Positions 26,213 to 35,344 of a stretch of DNA of 64,000 nt are shown in pieces. The position numbers and the translations under genes are program-made. Origin of the DNA: Bog-756 sp963841885 (GTDB lineage Bacteria; Actinomycetota; Acidimicrobiia; Acidimicrobiales; RAAP-2); assembly GCA_963841885.1 (NCBI GenBank), contig CAWJEK010000033.1:1-64000 (forward strand), given 5' to 3'. Each line of letters opens with the position of its first letter. The stretch's first letter is position 1. The notes under the pieces were generated by a model. That model was not told where the DNA came from. It saw only the letters and a program-made list of their open reading frames with translations, and did not search any database.

Positions 26213-28761
26213 ACCCGCGGTACCCGGGCCAGGATCTCCGAAACCACCTCGTACGGGGAGGTGCCGAGCCACTCCGCCACCAGGGTGGCCGGGAGCACCT
26301 CGTCACCCTGGTGGCCGATCAGGACGACCTCGTCGCCGCGACGCACGCCGTCGATGCCGGTGACGTCGATCGAGATCTGGTCCATCGACACCCGACCGGC
26401 CAACGGGGCCCGGCACCCACGGACCAGTACGTGACGCCAGGTGGCCGGCGCCCGACGCAGCCCGTCGGCATAGCCCACCGGCACGGTCGCCACCCGGCTC
26501 GGCCGGTCCGCCGTCCACGTGTGCCCGTAGCCCACCGAGGCCCCGGCGGGCAGGTCGTGGACCTGGGCCACCTGCGAGGTCCACGACAGCGCCGGCCGCA
26601 GGTCGGGCACCGGCACGTCCGGACCGGGCGGCAGGCCGTAGACGGCGATGCCCGGGCGGACCATGTCGAAGTTGGCGTCGGGCCGCATCAGCAGTCCGGC
26701 GCTGTTCGACGCGTGGACGACGCGGGGCCGGTGGCCGGTGGCGTCGAGATCGGCCAGGACCCGGGCGAAGGCGTCCATCTGGGCGTCGGTGGCCTCCACC
26801 CCGGCCGGGGAGGTGTCGTCGGCACAGGCGAAGTGGGTGAACAGTCCGACCACGTCGACACCGTCGACCGCCTGCACCTCCCGCACGAAGCCGGCGGCCC
26901 GGTCGGCGGGCACGCCGAGCCGGTGCATCCCGGTGTCGACCTTCACGTGCACCGAGGCCGTCGTGTCGAGGGCCCGGGCGGCGATCCCGAAGGCCCGCAC
27001 GGTGTCCAGATCGAACACGGCCATGTCGAGCCCCAGACCCACCGCCTCCCGGGCCTGCCACCCCGGCGTGTACCCGAGCACCAGGACGGGGGCCCGGATG
27101 CCGGCGCTCCGGAGGGCCCGGCCTTCGGGGACACAGGCCACCCCGAGCCACGAGGCACCGCTGCGCAGGGCCGTGTGGGCCACCTGCACGGCGCCGTGAC
27201 CATAGGCGTCCGCCTTCAGGACGACCATGACCTCGGCCCCGGCCACCCGGTCGGCGAGCTGCCGGACGTTGTGGCTCACGGCGGAGAGGTCCACCCCCAG
27301 CCAGGTCGGGCGGTCGAGCTGGACCACGGTCCGCGACTTCCAGGCCCGGTCCTGGCGGACCAGCATCTCGGCGACGTCCACGTCGTCGGCCACCAGACGC
27401 TCGACCACCCGCTCCATCCGCGAGGAGGCGCTGCCCTTGACCAGCACGACGGCGTCGGCACCCAGGTGGGCGGCGGCCTCGGCGGCGGCGTCCTCGGGCG
27501 TGAACGTCACCGCGATCCGGTTGTCGGGCAGGCCGGCCGCCCGCGCCTCGTCGGCCGCCCAGGCGGCGGCGTTGCCTTGGGTCACCAGGACGTCGACGAT
27601 CCCGGCCGCCGCCCGGCCCACCAGCCGGTGGAGCTCCTCGCTGGCCGCCCCGAGTTCGGCCATGTCACCGAGCACGGCGATGCGGGGCCGACCCGACAGG
27701 TCGCCGAGCGAGGCCAGCCCGGCGAGGACCGAGCGGGGTGCCGCGTTGTAGGTGTCGTCCAGCACCAGGCTGCCGGACCGGCCTGGCAGGGGGCGGAGGC
27801 GACCGGGCAGGTGGGCGGCCCGACCCAGGGCGTCGACGGCCTCGGCGGTCCCGACCCCGAAGTGGTCACCGACCGCCAGGGCGGCCAGCGCGGCGGGCAC
27901 TACCCCGCGGGCACCCAGCAACGGCACACCGACGGCCGTCCGGGTCCCGTCGTGGACGAAGGTGAACCTCGTGCCCGAGGCCGTCGTCTCGATGTCGGCG
28001 GCCGCGAAGTCAGGCCCGTCGGGCCCGTCGGCCGACCCGAACGTCACCACCGGGGCGGGGCAGTCCTCGGCCATGGCGGCCACCCGCGGATCGTCGGCGT
28101 TGAGCACGGCCAGGCCGCCGGCGGGAAGGTGTCCGAGCAGCGACGCCTTCTCGCGGGCGACGCCGTCGATGTCGCCGAGCGCGACGAGGTGGGCGGCGTC
28201 GACCGCCGTCACCACGGCCACCTCGGGCGGCGCCATGGCGCACATGGCGTCGATCTCGCCGAAGTGGCCGGTGGCCATCTCCACCACCGCCACCCGGTGC
28301 TCGGGCCGGAGCCCACCGAGGGCGACGGCCAGGCCGAACCGTCCACTGTAGTTGCCCGGGGTGCGGAACACGTTGAACCGCGCAGCCAGCACATCGGCCA
28401 CCAGCTCCTTCGTCCCGGTCTTGCCGACGGTGCCCGTCACGGCCACCACCCGCGGGGCCCAGGCCCGCACGACGTGGGTCCCGTACCGCTCCATGGCCGC
28501 CACCGTGTCGTCCACCACCAGCGCCGGACAGTCCTCGGGTACCGACGTCACGTCGTCCACCAGGACGGCGCCGGCGCCGGCCGCCCACGCCTCGGCCACG
28601 AAGTCGTGGCCGTCACCCCACGGGGTGCGCACCGCGACGAAGAGGTCGCCGGGCTCGAGCAGCCGGGAGTCGAAGCAGAACCGCTCGTAACGTGCCGGCA
28701 GATCCGGTCCGCGCCGTTCCAGTCCCTCCACCGCGGCCGACAGGTCGTCGACGTGGATCAC
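26206..28761 (-). CDS. Fusion of MurF-type ligase and alanine racemase
   Basis: 851 residues. Residues 1 to about 470 form a Mur ligase of MurF type: ATP loop VTGTVGKTGTKELVADVL (K114), VLNADDPRV, LDDTYNAAPRSVLAGLASLG and IAVLGDMAELGAASEELHRL. Residues from about 480 are a fold type III racemase: VVLKADAYGHGAVQ with the pyridoxal-phosphate lysine K516, DTGMHRLGV, and GYGHTW with the catalytic tyrosine region. MurF adds the D-Ala dipeptide to UDP-MurNAc-tripeptide; the racemase supplies D-Ala. This fusion type is known from other phyla, such as Bacteroidetes. It is last in an operon with a tandem Ddl (18-base gap) and a separate MurF. Its YNAAPRS differs from the usual YNANPxS. Confidence 0.93.
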   Translation of the reverse strand: MIHVDDLSAAVEGLERRGPDLPARYERFCFDSRLLEPGDLFVAVRTPWGDGHDFVAEAWAAGAGAVLVDDVTSVPEDCPALVVDDTVAAMERYGTHVVRAWAPRVVAVTGTVGKTGTKELVADVLAARFNVFRTPGNYSGRFGLAVALGGLRPEHRVAVVEMATGHFGEIDAMCAMAPPEVAVVTAVDAAHLVALGDIDGVAREKASLLGHLPAGGLAVLNADDPRVAAMAEDCPAPVVTFGSADGPDGPDFAAADIETTASGTRFTFVHDGTRTAVGVPLLGARGVVPAALAALAVGDHFGVGTAEAVDALGRAAHLPGRLRPLPGRSGSLVLDDTYNAAPRSVLAGLASLGDLSGRPRIAVLGDMAELGAASEELHRLVGRAAAGIVDVLVTQGNAAAWAADEARAAGLPDNRIAVTFTPEDAAAEAAAHLGADAVVLVKGSASSRMERVVERLVADDVDVAEMLVRQDRAWKSRTVVQLDRPTWLGVDLSAVSHNVRQLADRVAGAEVMVVLKADAYGHGAVQVAHTALRSGASWLGVACVPEGRALRSAGIRAPVLVLGYTPGWQAREAVGLGLDMAVFDLDTVRAFGIAARALDTTASVHVKVDTGMHRLGVPADRAAGFVREVQAVDGVDVVGLFTHFACADDTSPAGVEATDAQMDAFARVLADLDATGHRPRVVHASNSAGLLMRPDANFDMVRPGIAVYGLPPGPDVPVPDLRPALSWTSQVAQVHDLPAGASVGYGHTWTADRPSRVATVPVGYADGLRRAPATWRHVLVRGCRAPLAGRVSMDQISIDVTGIDGVRRGDEVVLIGHQGDEVLPATLVAEWLGTSPYEVVSEILARVPRVH

Positions 28762-28779
28762 CGGCGCCGGCCCCGTCCT

Positions 28780-31254
28780 TCAGCCGGCCCGGGGGGTGCG
28801 GGTGGCGCCGGCCAGGCGCCCGGCCCGCTCGATGCCGGCCTCGACGATCCGGTGGAGCACGGCCCACGGCGGCATCGGGTCGGCGTCGGCCAACCACTGC
28901 GAGTAGAAGACGGTCGCTTCGGTCAGCCCGCACAGCGAGTTGATCTCGAGCAGGTAGACCACGTCCTCGGTGCGATCCCAGAAGACGTCGAGACGCGCGT
29001 AGCCCTCGATGTCGAAGGCCCGGGCCAGCCGCTCGACACGGCCACGGACGGACTCGGCGGCTTCGGGACCGGCGAACAGGTCGAGGGCCAGGTTGGTCCC
29101 GACCCCACTCTGGAACTTGTGCTGGAGCGTGAGCTCGTCGGCCGCCACGGTCACGCTGGGCACGGCGGCCACCAGACCGCGCCCGGGCCGGTCGAGCACG
29201 GCCACCGTCAACTCGACGAACTGCTTCTGGGCGAACCAGGGTCGGAGCGTCTCGAGGTTGAGGTCACCGGCCGGGAGCTCGATGGCCGTGGGGGCGACGA
29301 ACGCCCGCTCGATCAGCCACCGCTTCGGCGGCGGTACCGGCATGGCGATGGTCGGCTTCCGACCCCGCAGGTCGGTCCGGACCTCGTCGGTGACGAACTC
29401 GGGAGCCTCGGCCACCACGGCGGCGAAGAATCGCTCCATCACCTCGGGTCGACGTAGCAGTTTGACCCCGGTGGAGCAGCCGTCGGTCGCCGGCTTGCAC
29501 ACCAGTGCCCGGGCCGAGAGCTCGTCGCAGAGGGCCGCGTAGCGGGCGGCGGCCGCGCCGGGTCCGTCCATCTCGTCGACCCACGCCCCCAGCTCGAAGA
29601 TGTCGACCTCCCGCTGGGCCGGGGCACCCACCCCGGGCAGTCCGAGCTCCCGCACCCGCGCCGCGGTGGCCGACTTGTCGGCGGCGATGTCCGCCGCCCG
29701 TGGCCCCGACCCGTTGTAGGGGCAGCCGAGACGCTCGAGCGCCAGCTGCAACCGGCCGTCCTCACCCGGTCCGCCGTGCAGGGCGAGGAACACGAAGTCG
29801 GCATCCTGGGCCACCCCGCCGAGCGGCACGGTGCGTCCGACCCGCAACGCCTGGGCGGCGGCCGCTCCCCCGATGCCGAGGTCGGCGCGGACCGCGGCAC
29901 CCACGGCTTCGATGGTGGCCCGGCGCACCGGGTCGCCCACCAGCGCCTGGATCTCCTCGACGTCGTGATGCAGGACGTAGAAGAGTCCGATCTCGGTGTA
30001 GCGGCTCTGGAGGTCCATCAGGAAGAAGCGGACGTCGCCCCCGGTGGCCAGCAGGGACAGTCCCACGAAGCAGCCACTCTGCCGGCTGACCTGACGCTCG
30101 CTGGTCGTGCCGCCCAGCACGACGCGGATCCGCCGCGCCCCCTCGGTCGACGGGTCGGCCACCGACGCCGTCACCGGCGTGCCCGACGTGGCCGCCCCGA
30201 GCAGGCCGAGGATCAGGTGGCGGTGGTCGATCCCCACCATGGCCGCCTGCTGGAAGACGAAGCTGGAGAAGCCCATGCCGCCGATGCCGTTGACGTCCGT
30301 CACCACCACCGTGCCGTCGTCGGTGCGGAATCCGTCGATGCGGGCCATGTGGCGCAGTCCCAACAGGGCGAAGGCGTCGGCGGCCTGGCGCCGGATGGCG
30401 CTCAGGGTCTCGTCCACCACCCGCATCGGGGTGTGGTGGATCACCCCGGAGCCGTGCAGGTACTTCTCCTCGGTGCCGTAGACGAGGCTGGCCGCCGGCT
30501 TCTCCACTTCGGTGGGAGCCAACGCCACGGGCACGCCGTCCGGGCCGTCGAGCACGGCCACCGAGAACTCGGTGCCGGACACGAACTCCTCGACCAGTAC
30601 GGCACCGGCCGTGGTGTCCAGGGCGGCGTCCACGGCGGCGGCCAGCGCCTCCGGCTCCGCCGGCACCACGTCGACCCCGAAGGACGAGCCACCGGTCAGT
30701 GGCTTGACGGCCAGGAGCCTGCCCTCCCCCGAGTCGGGACCGAGGGCCGGGACGAGGCCGGCGAGCGCGGTCAGGACTCCGGCCCGATCGGCGGCCCAGG
30801 TCCCGCGGTCGACGGTGTGGTGGGCGGGCACCGGGTAGCCGGCTCCGGCCAGCGTCGCGTAGCAGGCCGCCTTGTCGAGGGTGCGGGCCAGAGCGTCGGG
30901 GCGACTGAACACGTAGGGGACGTCCCACTCCTCGAGACGCGCCTGCAGGGTCCCGTCCTCGCCGAACTCGCCGTGGATCAACGGCACCGCGACGTCGTGG
31001 GACCGGGCCAGGTCAGCCACCTCGTCCCAGTCGAGCTCGAGATCGAGCGTCCGGAGCTGGGTCTCGAAGTCCGCACAGGTGTTGGCGTAGTAGTAGACCG
31101 GCGGCAACAGGTAGGGCCGCAGCTCACGGTCCACGAAGACGACCGTGACCTCGGCGGAGGGGTCGGCCTGGAGGTACGTGACCCACGGCTTGATCGAGCC
31201 GGCGCTGACGTCGCGCTCCTCGCTCGGACCCCCGAAGAAGACCAGGACCTTCAT
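28780..31254 (-). CDS. Tandem D-alanine--D-alanine ligase (two ATP-grasp domains in one chain)
   Basis: 824 residues, about twice a normal Ddl. Domain 1 (1 to about 370): VFFGGPSEERDVSAGS, IHGEFGEDGTLQ, VKPLTGGSSFGVDVV, omega-loop-like TEEKYLHG, and RIDGFRTDDGTVVVTDVNGI. Domain 2 (about 376-824): VVLGGTTSERQVSRQSG, LHGGPGEDGRLQ, CKPATDGCSTGVKLL, LQHKFQSGVGTN and RLDVFWDRTEDVVYLLEINS. Both halves keep the HGxxGEDGxxQ and ATP-binding lysine regions, but domain 1 has DVNGIGG where Ddl has EINxxPG, and domain 2 lacks the usual KY in the loop near the second substrate. The halves may differ in specificity, or one may be structural. The ATG overlaps the murF stop (ATGA). Confidence 0.9.
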   Translation of the reverse strand: MKVLVFFGGPSEERDVSAGSIKPWVTYLQADPSAEVTVVFVDRELRPYLLPPVYYYANTCADFETQLRTLDLELDWDEVADLARSHDVAVPLIHGEFGEDGTLQARLEEWDVPYVFSRPDALARTLDKAACYATLAGAGYPVPAHHTVDRGTWAADRAGVLTALAGLVPALGPDSGEGRLLAVKPLTGGSSFGVDVVPAEPEALAAAVDAALDTTAGAVLVEEFVSGTEFSVAVLDGPDGVPVALAPTEVEKPAASLVYGTEEKYLHGSGVIHHTPMRVVDETLSAIRRQAADAFALLGLRHMARIDGFRTDDGTVVVTDVNGIGGMGFSSFVFQQAAMVGIDHRHLILGLLGAATSGTPVTASVADPSTEGARRIRVVLGGTTSERQVSRQSGCFVGLSLLATGGDVRFFLMDLQSRYTEIGLFYVLHHDVEEIQALVGDPVRRATIEAVGAAVRADLGIGGAAAAQALRVGRTVPLGGVAQDADFVFLALHGGPGEDGRLQLALERLGCPYNGSGPRAADIAADKSATAARVRELGLPGVGAPAQREVDIFELGAWVDEMDGPGAAAARYAALCDELSARALVCKPATDGCSTGVKLLRRPEVMERFFAAVVAEAPEFVTDEVRTDLRGRKPTIAMPVPPPKRWLIERAFVAPTAIELPAGDLNLETLRPWFAQKQFVELTVAVLDRPGRGLVAAVPSVTVAADELTLQHKFQSGVGTNLALDLFAGPEAAESVRGRVERLARAFDIEGYARLDVFWDRTEDVVYLLEINSLCGLTEATVFYSQWLADADPMPPWAVLHRIVEAGIERAGRLAGATRTPRAG

Positions 31255-32564
31255 CGGACCGCCATCCCGTCCCGCAGACGGGACACGAGCCGGTCGAGTC
31301 CCACCGAGCGGCTGGCCTTCACGAGGACCACGCTGTCGGACGGGAGGGACTCGACGAAGGCCAGCGCCTCGTCCTGGGTTGCCACCGCCGTGCCTCCGTA
31401 GGGCGCGCCGGCCACGGCCACGATCTCGATGCCGAGCGACTCCGCCAGGTCGCCGATGGCCCGGTGGGCGGGCGGCCCCGTCTCGCCGAGTTCCGCCATC
31501 TCACCCAGCACCGCCACCCGCCGGTCCGCATCGACGCGGGCGAGGCTCCGCAGGGCGGCCTCCATCGACGCGGGGTTGGCGTTGTACGAATCGTCGAGGA
31601 CCCGCAGGCCCGTCGGGGTGCGCCACAGTTCGGCCCGCCCCCGGCTGCCCTCGGCGGTCGCCAATCCGGTGAGCACGGCCTCGAACCCGACGCCGGCGCA
31701 CACCGCCGTGGCCACCGCGGCGGCGGCGTTGACCGCCTGGTGCTCGCCCCGCACCGACAGGGTGGTCGTGCCCGTGCCCCAAGGCGACTCCACCCGGACC
31801 GTCGGTCGCAGCTCGTCGTCGAGGGAGACCACGGCCGCCCGCACGTCGCCCGACGTGGCGCCGAAGGTGACCACGGTGGCTGACGTCCGGCGCCGCACCT
31901 CCACTCCACAGTCCACGTCGTTCAGGATGGCATAGCCGTCGGCCGGCAGACCTTCAATCAGGGAGCCCTTCTCGCGCCGGACCCCTTCGGGACCGCCGAG
32001 GTGCTCGAGATGGGCCGATCCGATCGAGGTCACCACGCCGATGGTCGGACGGGCCAACTCGACCAGCGCGGCGATGTCGCCCGGGAAGCGGGCGCCCATC
32101 TCCACGATCACGGCCTCGACCCCGTCGGGCGCGCCCAGGAGGGTGAGGGGCACGCCCAGCTCGTTGTTGAAGGAGGCCTGGGTGGCGTGGGTGCGGAGAC
32201 CGGTCCGCAGGCTCCCGGCGACCAGGTCCTTGACCGTGGTCTTGCCGACGGACCCGGTGATGCCGACGACGAGGTCACCCAGGCGCGTCCGAGCGTGACC
32301 ACCCAGATCCCACAGGGCCCGGGAGGTGTCCTCGACGACGACGGCCGTACCGCCGACGGGGGCCCTCGACGTGAGGTAGGCGGCAGCCCCGGCGGCCAGG
32401 GCCGCGGGCACGAAGTCGTGCCCGTCCCGCCGGGCCACGACCGGGACGAAGAGCTGGCCCGGAACGACGGTGCGGGTGTCCGTCGACGCCCCGTCGACGA
32501 CGGCGTCCGGTCCGACCACGGTGCCGCCGGTGGCGTCCGCCACCTGCTGGGTGGTGAGCCTCAC
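31251..32564 (-). CDS. murF: UDP-N-acetylmuramoyl-tripeptide--D-alanyl-D-alanine ligase
   Basis: 437 residues from GTG 32564. Canonical MurF motifs: GITGSVGKTTVKDLVAGSL, ASFNNELGVPLTLL, VEMGARFPGDIAAL, SIGSAHLEHLGG, NAAAAVATAVCAG, LDDSYNANPASMEAALRSL and VLGEMAELGE. It joins a D-Ala dipeptide to the UDP-MurNAc-tripeptide in the cytoplasm. It is the first large gene of an operon whose next genes make the dipeptide (tandem Ddl) and D-Ala (racemase fused to a second MurF). A 22-codon frame ends exactly on its start (GTGA). Of the two MurF copies this one is closer to the standard sequence. Confidence 0.93.
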   Translation of the reverse strand: MRLTTQQVADATGGTVVGPDAVVDGASTDTRTVVPGQLFVPVVARRDGHDFVPAALAAGAAAYLTSRAPVGGTAVVVEDTSRALWDLGGHARTRLGDLVVGITGSVGKTTVKDLVAGSLRTGLRTHATQASFNNELGVPLTLLGAPDGVEAVIVEMGARFPGDIAALVELARPTIGVVTSIGSAHLEHLGGPEGVRREKGSLIEGLPADGYAILNDVDCGVEVRRRTSATVVTFGATSGDVRAAVVSLDDELRPTVRVESPWGTGTTTLSVRGEHQAVNAAAAVATAVCAGVGFEAVLTGLATAEGSRGRAELWRTPTGLRVLDDSYNANPASMEAALRSLARVDADRRVAVLGEMAELGETGPPAHRAIGDLAESLGIEIVAVAGAPYGGTAVATQDEALAFVESLPSDSVVLVKASRSVGLDRLVSRLRDGMAVR

Positions 32565-32629
32565 CGGGGGTCCCGCGCCGCTTCCGCAGGCGTGACGGGG
32601 GCCGTGGGGTCGGGGGTTTCCGAGGTCAT
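32561..32629 (-). CDS. Possible 22-residue leader peptide coupled to murF
   Basis: ATG 32629 opens a frame (MTSETPDPTAPVTPAEAARD and two more residues) whose TGA overlaps the murF GTG. The overlap resembles the coupled junctions used within operons here, but the peptide has no other support and no clear ribosome site. Confidence 0.25.
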   Translation of the reverse strand: MTSETPDPTAPVTPAEAARDPR

Positions 32630-32811
32630 CAGTAGATGTGTCGGACCCGTGTCCCCCCGGCGTCGGCGCCGGGCGGCCCACCGTCCGGGCGGGCGGGTGG
32701 CGACCCCCCGATCCTACAGGGCGGCCACCGCCGGGACCGCCATCCGGGCGTGCCACCGGCCGTCCGGTCCCGTCCGCGGTGCGGGGCCCCCGCCAGGTGG
32801 CCCGGTGGCCG

Positions 32812-33846
32812 CTACCCGTCACCCCGGGGACGACCCCATACCTCCACCGCCACCAGGGCCAGTGCCGTGCCGGCGAAGGTGTCGGCCACCCGGTAGGCCA
32901 CGATCCGCAGCCCGGCGGGGTGCACAGCCGACAGCATCAACAGGACCAGCGGGGTGAGCAGGGCCACCATCCAGAAGTAATTGCGGGCCTTCAGGGCGAA
33001 CATGCCCCCGGCGGTCACGAACACGCAGGCCACCAGGACCGTCTCGGAGGGCGCGGCGGCGATGACCGCACCGGCTGCCGCCACCCCGACCAGGGTCCCG
33101 AGCGCCCGCTGGATGGCCCGGGTGCGGCTCGCCACCGAGTCGGGCTGGAGGACGGCGACGACGGCGAGCGGGATCCAGTACCCGTCGGGCACGTGGAGCA
33201 GCCGGTAGCCCAGGGTGGCCAGCGCCACCAGGACGGCGGCCCGCACCGCGTGGTCGCGGACGACGCCGGGGCGGCGCACGAGGGCCACCAACCGCCGGCC
33301 GTCGACCACGCGACCGGGCGGGTTCACCCCCTCCGCCGGACGCACGAAAGCCACGGCCAACGACAGGGAGGCCACTCCCCCGACCAGGTACGCCACCGTG
33401 CGGGGCACGATCTCTCGGGGCGACGACGCCTGGCCCGCCACGATGACGAACACGGCGGACGACACGAAGGCCACCCCGATGGCCGGCATCGCCAGGCCGC
33501 GGAACACGGTCCACGCCCCCACCCAGACGAGGGTGATCAGCACCGTCAGCCACAGGATGGGAGCCACCGCGGTGGCCAGGGCCACGGCCGCCCCGCTGCC
33601 CACCAGGGCGACGGTCCCCCATCGGCGGCGCGTCACCCGGGTGCCCCGCGGCAGTCCGAGAGCGACGTTGAGGGCGCCGAGCGAGCAGAACAGCCCGGTG
33701 ACGCGGTGCCCGGTGGCTACCCCGACGGCCAGGGGCAGTCCCGTGACCAGGGCCCCGAGAACGGCCATGGCGATCTCGGGACGCCGCTCCTCGGCCCGCA
33801 GCGCATCGGCCTCGGCGGCCGCCCACATCTCCCACTCGCCCTCCAC
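32812..33846 (-). CDS. FUSC/aromatic-acid-exporter-like membrane protein
   Basis: About 344 residues with ten or so hydrophobic helices arranged as two groups of five. The second group begins at VRAAVLVALATLGYRLLHVP and contains DGYWIPLAVVAVLQPDSVAS, followed by TRAIQRALGTLVGVAAAGAV; this pattern is the hallmark of the FUSC family. Relatives include YccS-, AaeB- and fusaric-acid-type transporters; the substrate here is unknown. GTG 33846 or ATG 33828 may be the start. It is not clearly in an operon with its neighbours. Confidence 0.82.
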   Translation of the reverse strand: MEGEWEMWAAAEADALRAEERRPEIAMAVLGALVTGLPLAVGVATGHRVTGLFCSLGALNVALGLPRGTRVTRRRWGTVALVGSGAAVALATAVAPILWLTVLITLVWVGAWTVFRGLAMPAIGVAFVSSAVFVIVAGQASSPREIVPRTVAYLVGGVASLSLAVAFVRPAEGVNPPGRVVDGRRLVALVRRPGVVRDHAVRAAVLVALATLGYRLLHVPDGYWIPLAVVAVLQPDSVASRTRAIQRALGTLVGVAAAGAVIAAAPSETVLVACVFVTAGGMFALKARNYFWMVALLTPLVLLMLSAVHPAGLRIVAYRVADTFAGTALALVAVEVWGRPRGDG

Positions 33847-33923
33847 CGGCCCAGTATGCCCAGGCCGGCCGGAGGAACCCGGGGCCCGGTCGCCCGGTCG
33901 CCGGGGCACCGGAGCCCCGGTGG

Positions 33924-35255
33924 TCAGCTCTTGTAGGTGAAGTGGTCGGCCGGGACCACCGGACTGGTGCCCGACGGCGTCGTCACCCGCACGTCGACCG
34001 TACCCACCGCACCGGCGGGGGCCACGGCGGTCAATGACGTCGACGAGGAGACCGTGACATCGGCGGCCGGGGCCGTCCCGAAGTCGACGGCGACCGCCTC
34101 CGTGAACCCGGAGCCCGTCACCTTGACGGAGGTGCCGCCGGCGGTCCCGCCCTTGGCCGGGGCCACCCCGACCACCGACGGGGTGCCGAGGTCGTAGGCG
34201 AAGGTCACGCCGGCCATGGCCGGAACGGCCTGATAGGTGGCCAGCAGGTCGGGGCCCGTCCCCGGCGTGAAGACGAATCCGCCGGCCCCCGACTCACCCG
34301 CGGGGATCTGGAATCCCTCGAGTGTGGTCACCGGGTCGGCGTGCCTGGAGAATTTGGGCGCCGACGGGGGCACCCCGAGGGCGAGCAGTGCCTGCATCAC
34401 GAGGGCGGTGGAGTCGGGGTCGGAGGTGGCGTGCGGGGTGGTGGGCTCGTACCCCCAACCGCCGTCCCGGTCCTGGGCCTTGGTGAGGAACTTGAGGGCG
34501 GCCGCGGCCGCGCCGGCACCGAGGGCGTGCTGGGCCTCCAGACCCTCGACCGCCAATGCCGTCGAGTTGGTGTCCGGCCCCTCGTACTTGGCGGGCTTGC
34601 CGTTGCACGGGTTGGCGGCGGTGATGTAGGTGGTCCACCCACCGTCGCCGCACTGCTGCCCGGTCAACCACGACTCGGCCGCCGTCACCGCCGACCCGGA
34701 CGTCGTCCCGACCGCGGCCAGGGCGGCCAGGGCGAGGCCCTGGCGGTAGGCCCCGTCGTTCGTCGGGTCCTGGAGTCCGAAGAGTCCGGCGTCGGGCCCG
34801 GTGGGCCGTTGGGTGGCGAGGAGCCGGGCCACGAGGTTGGCGCCACCGAAGGAGGTCGGCGTCCCGCCGAGGGCATGGACGTCGAGGATCAGGAGCGCGA
34901 GCTGGCCCGGGCCGTCGCTGCCGGACACCGTCACATAGGAGTTCACGTTGTCCGCCAGATAGCCGAGGGCCCGCCCGGCCGCCGCACTGTCGGCGTCGGC
35001 CGAGGCCAGCGCCAGGACGGCGTTGGCAGTGGAGGAGAGATCGGGGGTGGTGGGCGACATCGCCGAGGGGATGTAGCCCATGGCGTTGATCTGGGACGCC
35101 AGCCAGTTGGCGCCGGCGACCGCCGACGGGCTCTGGGGGAGGGACGGTCCCGGTGTGGCGGCCGATGCCGGCATGGCCAGGGCGGTCAGGCCGAGGGTGG
35201 CGGCCAGGGCGGTGGAGGCGACCAGCCTCCGGAGGCGGACAGGGGTGCGGCTCAC
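33924..35255 (-). CDS. Secreted alpha/alpha-barrel protein (transcobalamin- or prenyltransferase-repeat-like) with C-terminal IPT/TIG domain, B12-controlled
   Basis: 443 residues from GTG 35255, with GAGAGG seven bases upstream. A signal peptide (LVASTALAATLGLTALAMPA) is followed by helical repeats of the prenyltransferase/terpene-cyclase type (NAVLALASADADSAA, GDGGWTTYI, DRDGGWGYEPTTPHATSDPD) and a C-terminal IPT/TIG domain (VVGVAPAKGGTAGGTSVKVT). Such secreted alpha/alpha barrels are the fold of transcobalamin and intrinsic factor. A cobalamin riboswitch and a hairpin covering the ribosome site lie directly upstream. I infer an exported cobalamin or corrinoid binder; the fold alone would not show it. 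No membrane anchor or sorting signal is visible. Confidence 0.8.
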   Translation of the reverse strand: MSRTPVRLRRLVASTALAATLGLTALAMPASAATPGPSLPQSPSAVAGANWLASQINAMGYIPSAMSPTTPDLSSTANAVLALASADADSAAAGRALGYLADNVNSYVTVSGSDGPGQLALLILDVHALGGTPTSFGGANLVARLLATQRPTGPDAGLFGLQDPTNDGAYRQGLALAALAAVGTTSGSAVTAAESWLTGQQCGDGGWTTYITAANPCNGKPAKYEGPDTNSTALAVEGLEAQHALGAGAAAAALKFLTKAQDRDGGWGYEPTTPHATSDPDSTALVMQALLALGVPPSAPKFSRHADPVTTLEGFQIPAGESGAGGFVFTPGTGPDLLATYQAVPAMAGVTFAYDLGTPSVVGVAPAKGGTAGGTSVKVTGSGFTEAVAVDFGTAPAADVTVSSSTSLTAVAPAGAVGTVDVRVTTPSGTSPVVPADHFTYKS

Positions 35256-35262
35256 AGGATTT

Positions 35263-35284
35263 CCTCTCGGGTGGCAACCCGGAG
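35263..35284 (-). promoter_or_regulatory. Hairpin sequestering the ribosome-binding site
   Basis: On the minus strand CTC-CGGGT pairs with ACCCG-a-GAG (one bulged A) around the loop TGCC. The 3' arm includes the GAGAGG that precedes GTG 35255. It is a plausible expression platform that blocks translation when cobalamin is bound. Confidence 0.6.
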
Positions 35285-35344
35285 AACCAGCGGCCGTCGG
35301 GACCCTGACCATCCGAGTCCCACCGCGTGTCTCGACGGATATGG

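Noticed and set aside
26209..29457. A very long open frame on the plus strand opposite the murF-alr and ddl genes
   Set aside because: It is the antisense shadow of two strongly conserved genes; GC-rich codon bias keeps the opposite frame open. It is rich in His, Gly, Arg and Asp and shows no motif.
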